9,893 nucleotides of DNA, taken from the NCBI GenBank assembly GCA_049654905.1, contig JBASIS010000217.1:1-9893 (forward strand), written 5' to 3'. Both the position numbers and the translations under genes were made by a program. This stretch comes from M0108 sp049654905 (GTDB taxonomy: Bacteria > Pseudomonadota > Gammaproteobacteria > Chromatiales > Chromatiaceae). The notes under the pieces were generated by a model, which worked only from the letters and a program-made list of their open reading frames with translations, searched no databases and was not told the origin of the DNA. Of the stretch, positions 7,875 to 9,893 are shown piece by piece. How positions within the stretch are numbered: the first letter of the stretch is position 1; every line of letters starts with the position of its first letter.

Positions 7875-9107
7875 ATGGCCCTACCCGCCAGAAAACCCGA
7901 TCCCGATAAAAATCTCCTCTTCGCCTGGCAGGGCATGGACCGGCGCGGCCAGCGCGTCAAGGGGGAGACGCCGGGGTCCGACGAAGCCGCGGTGCGCGCC
8001 GATCTGCGCCGCCAGGGTATCAACCCGATCAAGATACGCAAGAAATCCAAGGGTCTGGGGGGTGGTAAGAAGAAGATCACCAGCAAGGACATCAGCGTCT
8101 TCAGCCGCCAGCTTGCCACCATGATGTCCGCTGGCGTCCCCCTGGTGCAGGCCTTCGACATCGTGGGCCGGGGCCACGACAACCCGGCCATGCAGGACCT
8201 CATCCTGTCGGTCAAGAACGACATCCAGAGCGGCACCGCCCTGACCCTGGCCCTGGCCAAGCATCCCCTCCAGTTCGACGAACTCTTCTGCAATCTGGTC
8301 CAGGCCGGCGAGCAGGCAGGCGTCCTGGACACCATGCTGGACAAGATCGCCACCTACAAGGAAAAAACCGAAAGCATCAAGGGCAAGATCAAAAAGGCTC
8401 TCTTTTACCCGGCCGCGGTCATCATCGTCGCCGTGGTGGTGACCACCATCATCATGATCTTCGTGATACCCCAGTTTAAGTCCCTGTTCGATAGTTTCGG
8501 CGCCGACCTGCCGGCCTTCACGCTCCTGGTGGTCGGTATCTCGGACTTCATGGTCGAATGGTGGTGGCTGATCGGCATGGCCCTGGGGGGCGCCGGCTAC
8601 GCCCTCGCCCAGGCCTTCAAGCGCTCGCCCAAACTCCGTGAGGGGCTCGACCGGACAATGCTCAAATTTCCCATCATTGGCCCCATCCTCCACAAGGCCG
8701 CCATCGCCCGCTTCGCCCGCACCCTCGCCACCATGTTCGCCGCCGGCGTACCTCTGGTGGAGGCCCTCACCTCGGTGGCCGGGGCGACCGGCAGCGTGGT
8801 CTATGCCGAGTCCATCCTCCAAATGCGCGAACAGGTCGCCACCGGTCAATCGCTCCAGTTATCCATGCGCCAGGCCAACCTCTTCCCGCACCTGGTCATT
8901 CAGATGACAGCCATTGGCGAGGAGGCCGGTTCCCTTGACGATATGCTGGGCAAGGTGGCGGATTTTTACGAGGAAGAGGTGGATAACGCCGTCGATGCCC
9001 TCAGCAGTCTGCTGGAGCCCATGATCATGGTCGTCATCGGCGGCCTGGTGGGTAGCCTGGTGGTCGCCATGTACCTGCCCATCTTCAAGATGGGCGCCGC
9101 AGTCTGA
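7875..9107 (+). CDS. pilC: type IV pilus inner-membrane platform protein PilC
   Basis: A 410-residue GspF/PilC-family polytopic membrane protein that forms the platform on which PilB and the retraction motor act. It contains the expected internal duplication: FSRQLATMMSAGVPLVQA (76-93) mirrors FARTLATMFAAGVPLVEA (280-297), and AGEQAGVLDTML (144-155) mirrors IGEEAGSLDDML (347-358). Hydrophobic segments lie at about 176-197, 214-245 and 379-401. The basic N-terminal part (about 1-70) is cytoplasmic. The gene starts five bases after the pilB stop and uses a ribosome-binding site within the end of pilB, so translation is probably coupled. A longer open frame reaches back to 7656, but that part overlaps pilB in another frame and is not family sequence. 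Length and motifs are normal. Confidence 0.97.
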   Translation: MALPARKPDPDKNLLFAWQGMDRRGQRVKGETPGSDEAAVRADLRRQGINPIKIRKKSKGLGGGKKKITSKDISVFSRQLATMMSAGVPLVQAFDIVGRGHDNPAMQDLILSVKNDIQSGTALTLALAKHPLQFDELFCNLVQAGEQAGVLDTMLDKIATYKEKTESIKGKIKKALFYPAAVIIVAVVVTTIIMIFVIPQFKSLFDSFGADLPAFTLLVVGISDFMVEWWWLIGMALGGAGYALAQAFKRSPKLREGLDRTMLKFPIIGPILHKAAIARFARTLATMFAAGVPLVEALTSVAGATGSVVYAESILQMREQVATGQSLQLSMRQANLFPHLVIQMTAIGEEAGSLDDMLGKVADFYEEEVDNAVDALSSLLEPMIMVVIGGLVGSLVVAMYLPIFKMGAAV

Positions 9108-9116
9108 GCCAACCCC

Positions 9117-9893
9117 ATGTCAGCCTTTGAACTCTTGATCGAAACCCCCGCCCTGCTCTACACCACGATCGGCCTCTTTACCCTGGCGGTGGGTAGCTTC
9201 CTCAATGTGGTCATCCACCGCCTGCCGCTGATGATGGAGCAGGCCTGGCGGCGGGAATGCGCCGATCTGGCTGGCGAGGAGGTCCCGGCGGCGGAACGCC
9301 TATCCCTGGCTCTGCCTGGCTCCCGCTGTCCCCACTGCGGACATGCCTTGCGAGCGCGCGAGAATATTCCGCTCCTGAGCTATCTCTTCCTGCGGGGCCG
9401 CTGTTCGGCCTGCGCCAAGCCCATTGGGGGACGCTACCCCCTGATCGAGGTGGGGACCGCCCTGCTGTCTATCCTGGTGGTCTGGCAATTGGGGGTGACC
9501 TGGGAGGCCGCCGCGGCCCTGATCCTGACCTGGGGCCTCATCGCCCTGGCCTTCATTGATATCGACACCCAACTCCTGCCGGACAGCATCACCCTGCCCC
9601 TGCTGTGGCTGGGGCTGCTGCTCAGTCTTGATGGCGGGTTCGCCAGCCCCCGGGACGCCATCCTGGGAGCCGCTCTGGGCTATCTCTTCCTCTGGACCAT
9701 TTACCAAGCCTTCAAACTGGTCACCGGCCGCGAGGGCATGGGCTACGGTGATTTCAAGCTCTTCGCCCTCTTCGGAGCCTGGCTCGGCTGGCAGGCCCTG
9801 CCCATGATTCTGATCCTGTCCAGCGTCGTCGGGGCCATTATCGGCCTGGCCCTGCTCGCGCGGCGGGGGCAGGATCGCCACACGCCCCTACCC
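9117..9893 (+). CDS. pilD: prepilin peptidase / N-methyltransferase PilD (3' end cut by window)
   Basis: An inner-membrane aspartyl protease that cleaves the prepilin leader peptide and methylates the new N-terminus. 259 residues are visible with no stop, and the family is usually about 285-290 long, so roughly 30 residues are missing. After the first membrane segment (about 14-34, ending GSFLNVVIHRLP) comes a cytoplasmic loop with two zinc-type pairs, C71/C74 (CPHC) and C96/C99 (CSAC), typical of the bifunctional enzyme. Catalytic aspartates are D148 in AFIDIDTQLLPD and D212 in GYGDFK, 64 residues apart as in TcpJ. Further hydrophobic segments are at about 112-127, 134-147, 157-172, 183-197 and 228-248. 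ATG 9117 follows the pilC stop by nine bases; no clear Shine-Dalgarno site is seen, so translation may be coupled. This enzyme often also serves type II secretion pseudopilins. Confidence 0.96.
   Translation, partial: MSAFELLIETPALLYTTIGLFTLAVGSFLNVVIHRLPLMMEQAWRRECADLAGEEVPAAERLSLALPGSRCPHCGHALRARENIPLLSYLFLRGRCSACAKPIGGRYPLIEVGTALLSILVVWQLGVTWEAAAALILTWGLIALAFIDIDTQLLPDSITLPLLWLGLLLSLDGGFASPRDAILGAALGYLFLWTIYQAFKLVTGREGMGYGDFKLFALFGAWLGWQALPMILILSSVVGAIIGLALLARRGQDRHTPLP

Noticed and set aside
7881..8849. 322-residue antisense open frame within pilC
   Set aside because: Shadow of pilC; translation is rich in G, D, H and V and shows no domain.

Overview
This GC-rich window reads as a chromosomal segment of a gammaproteobacterium. 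A Chromatiales-type (purple sulfur or related) bacterium is my best guess, based on the acs and pilBCD protein types and on codon use strongly biased to G/C in third position. The exact taxon is inference. All supported genes lie on the + strand. I see no mobile elements, tRNA or rRNA genes, or CRISPR arrays.

Layout. Positions 2-130 may hold the end of an upstream protein (weak). Positions 197-5064 form an acetate/energy block: a DUF294-type signalling protein (degenerate cyclic-nucleotide-binding domain, CBS pair, GlnD-like nucleotidyltransferase domain), a closely following DEDDh 3'-5' exonuclease, a 356-base leader, then acs (acetyl-CoA synthetase). From general knowledge, DUF294 protein and DnaQ-like exonuclease genes recur beside acs and acetate-symporter genes in proteobacteria. 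A control link to acetate activation is therefore plausible but not shown here. Downstream of acs come three successive inverted repeats (5075-5222). The last looks like a rho-independent terminator and runs straight into a Shine-Dalgarno site.

That site serves a 277-residue protein (5247-6080) joining an N-terminal NYN (PIN-like) ribonuclease domain to a C-terminal cold-shock-like RNA-binding domain. It is the most unusual gene in the window. Positions 6145-9893 hold pilB, pilC and pilD (the last cut by the window end): the extension ATPase, the inner-membrane platform and the prepilin peptidase of a type IV pilus. No pilin gene is present.

Most of the window is ordinary housekeeping and accessory content. 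The best candidates for something less described are the NYN-cold-shock fusion and its terminator-like leader, followed by the DUF294/exonuclease/acs association.
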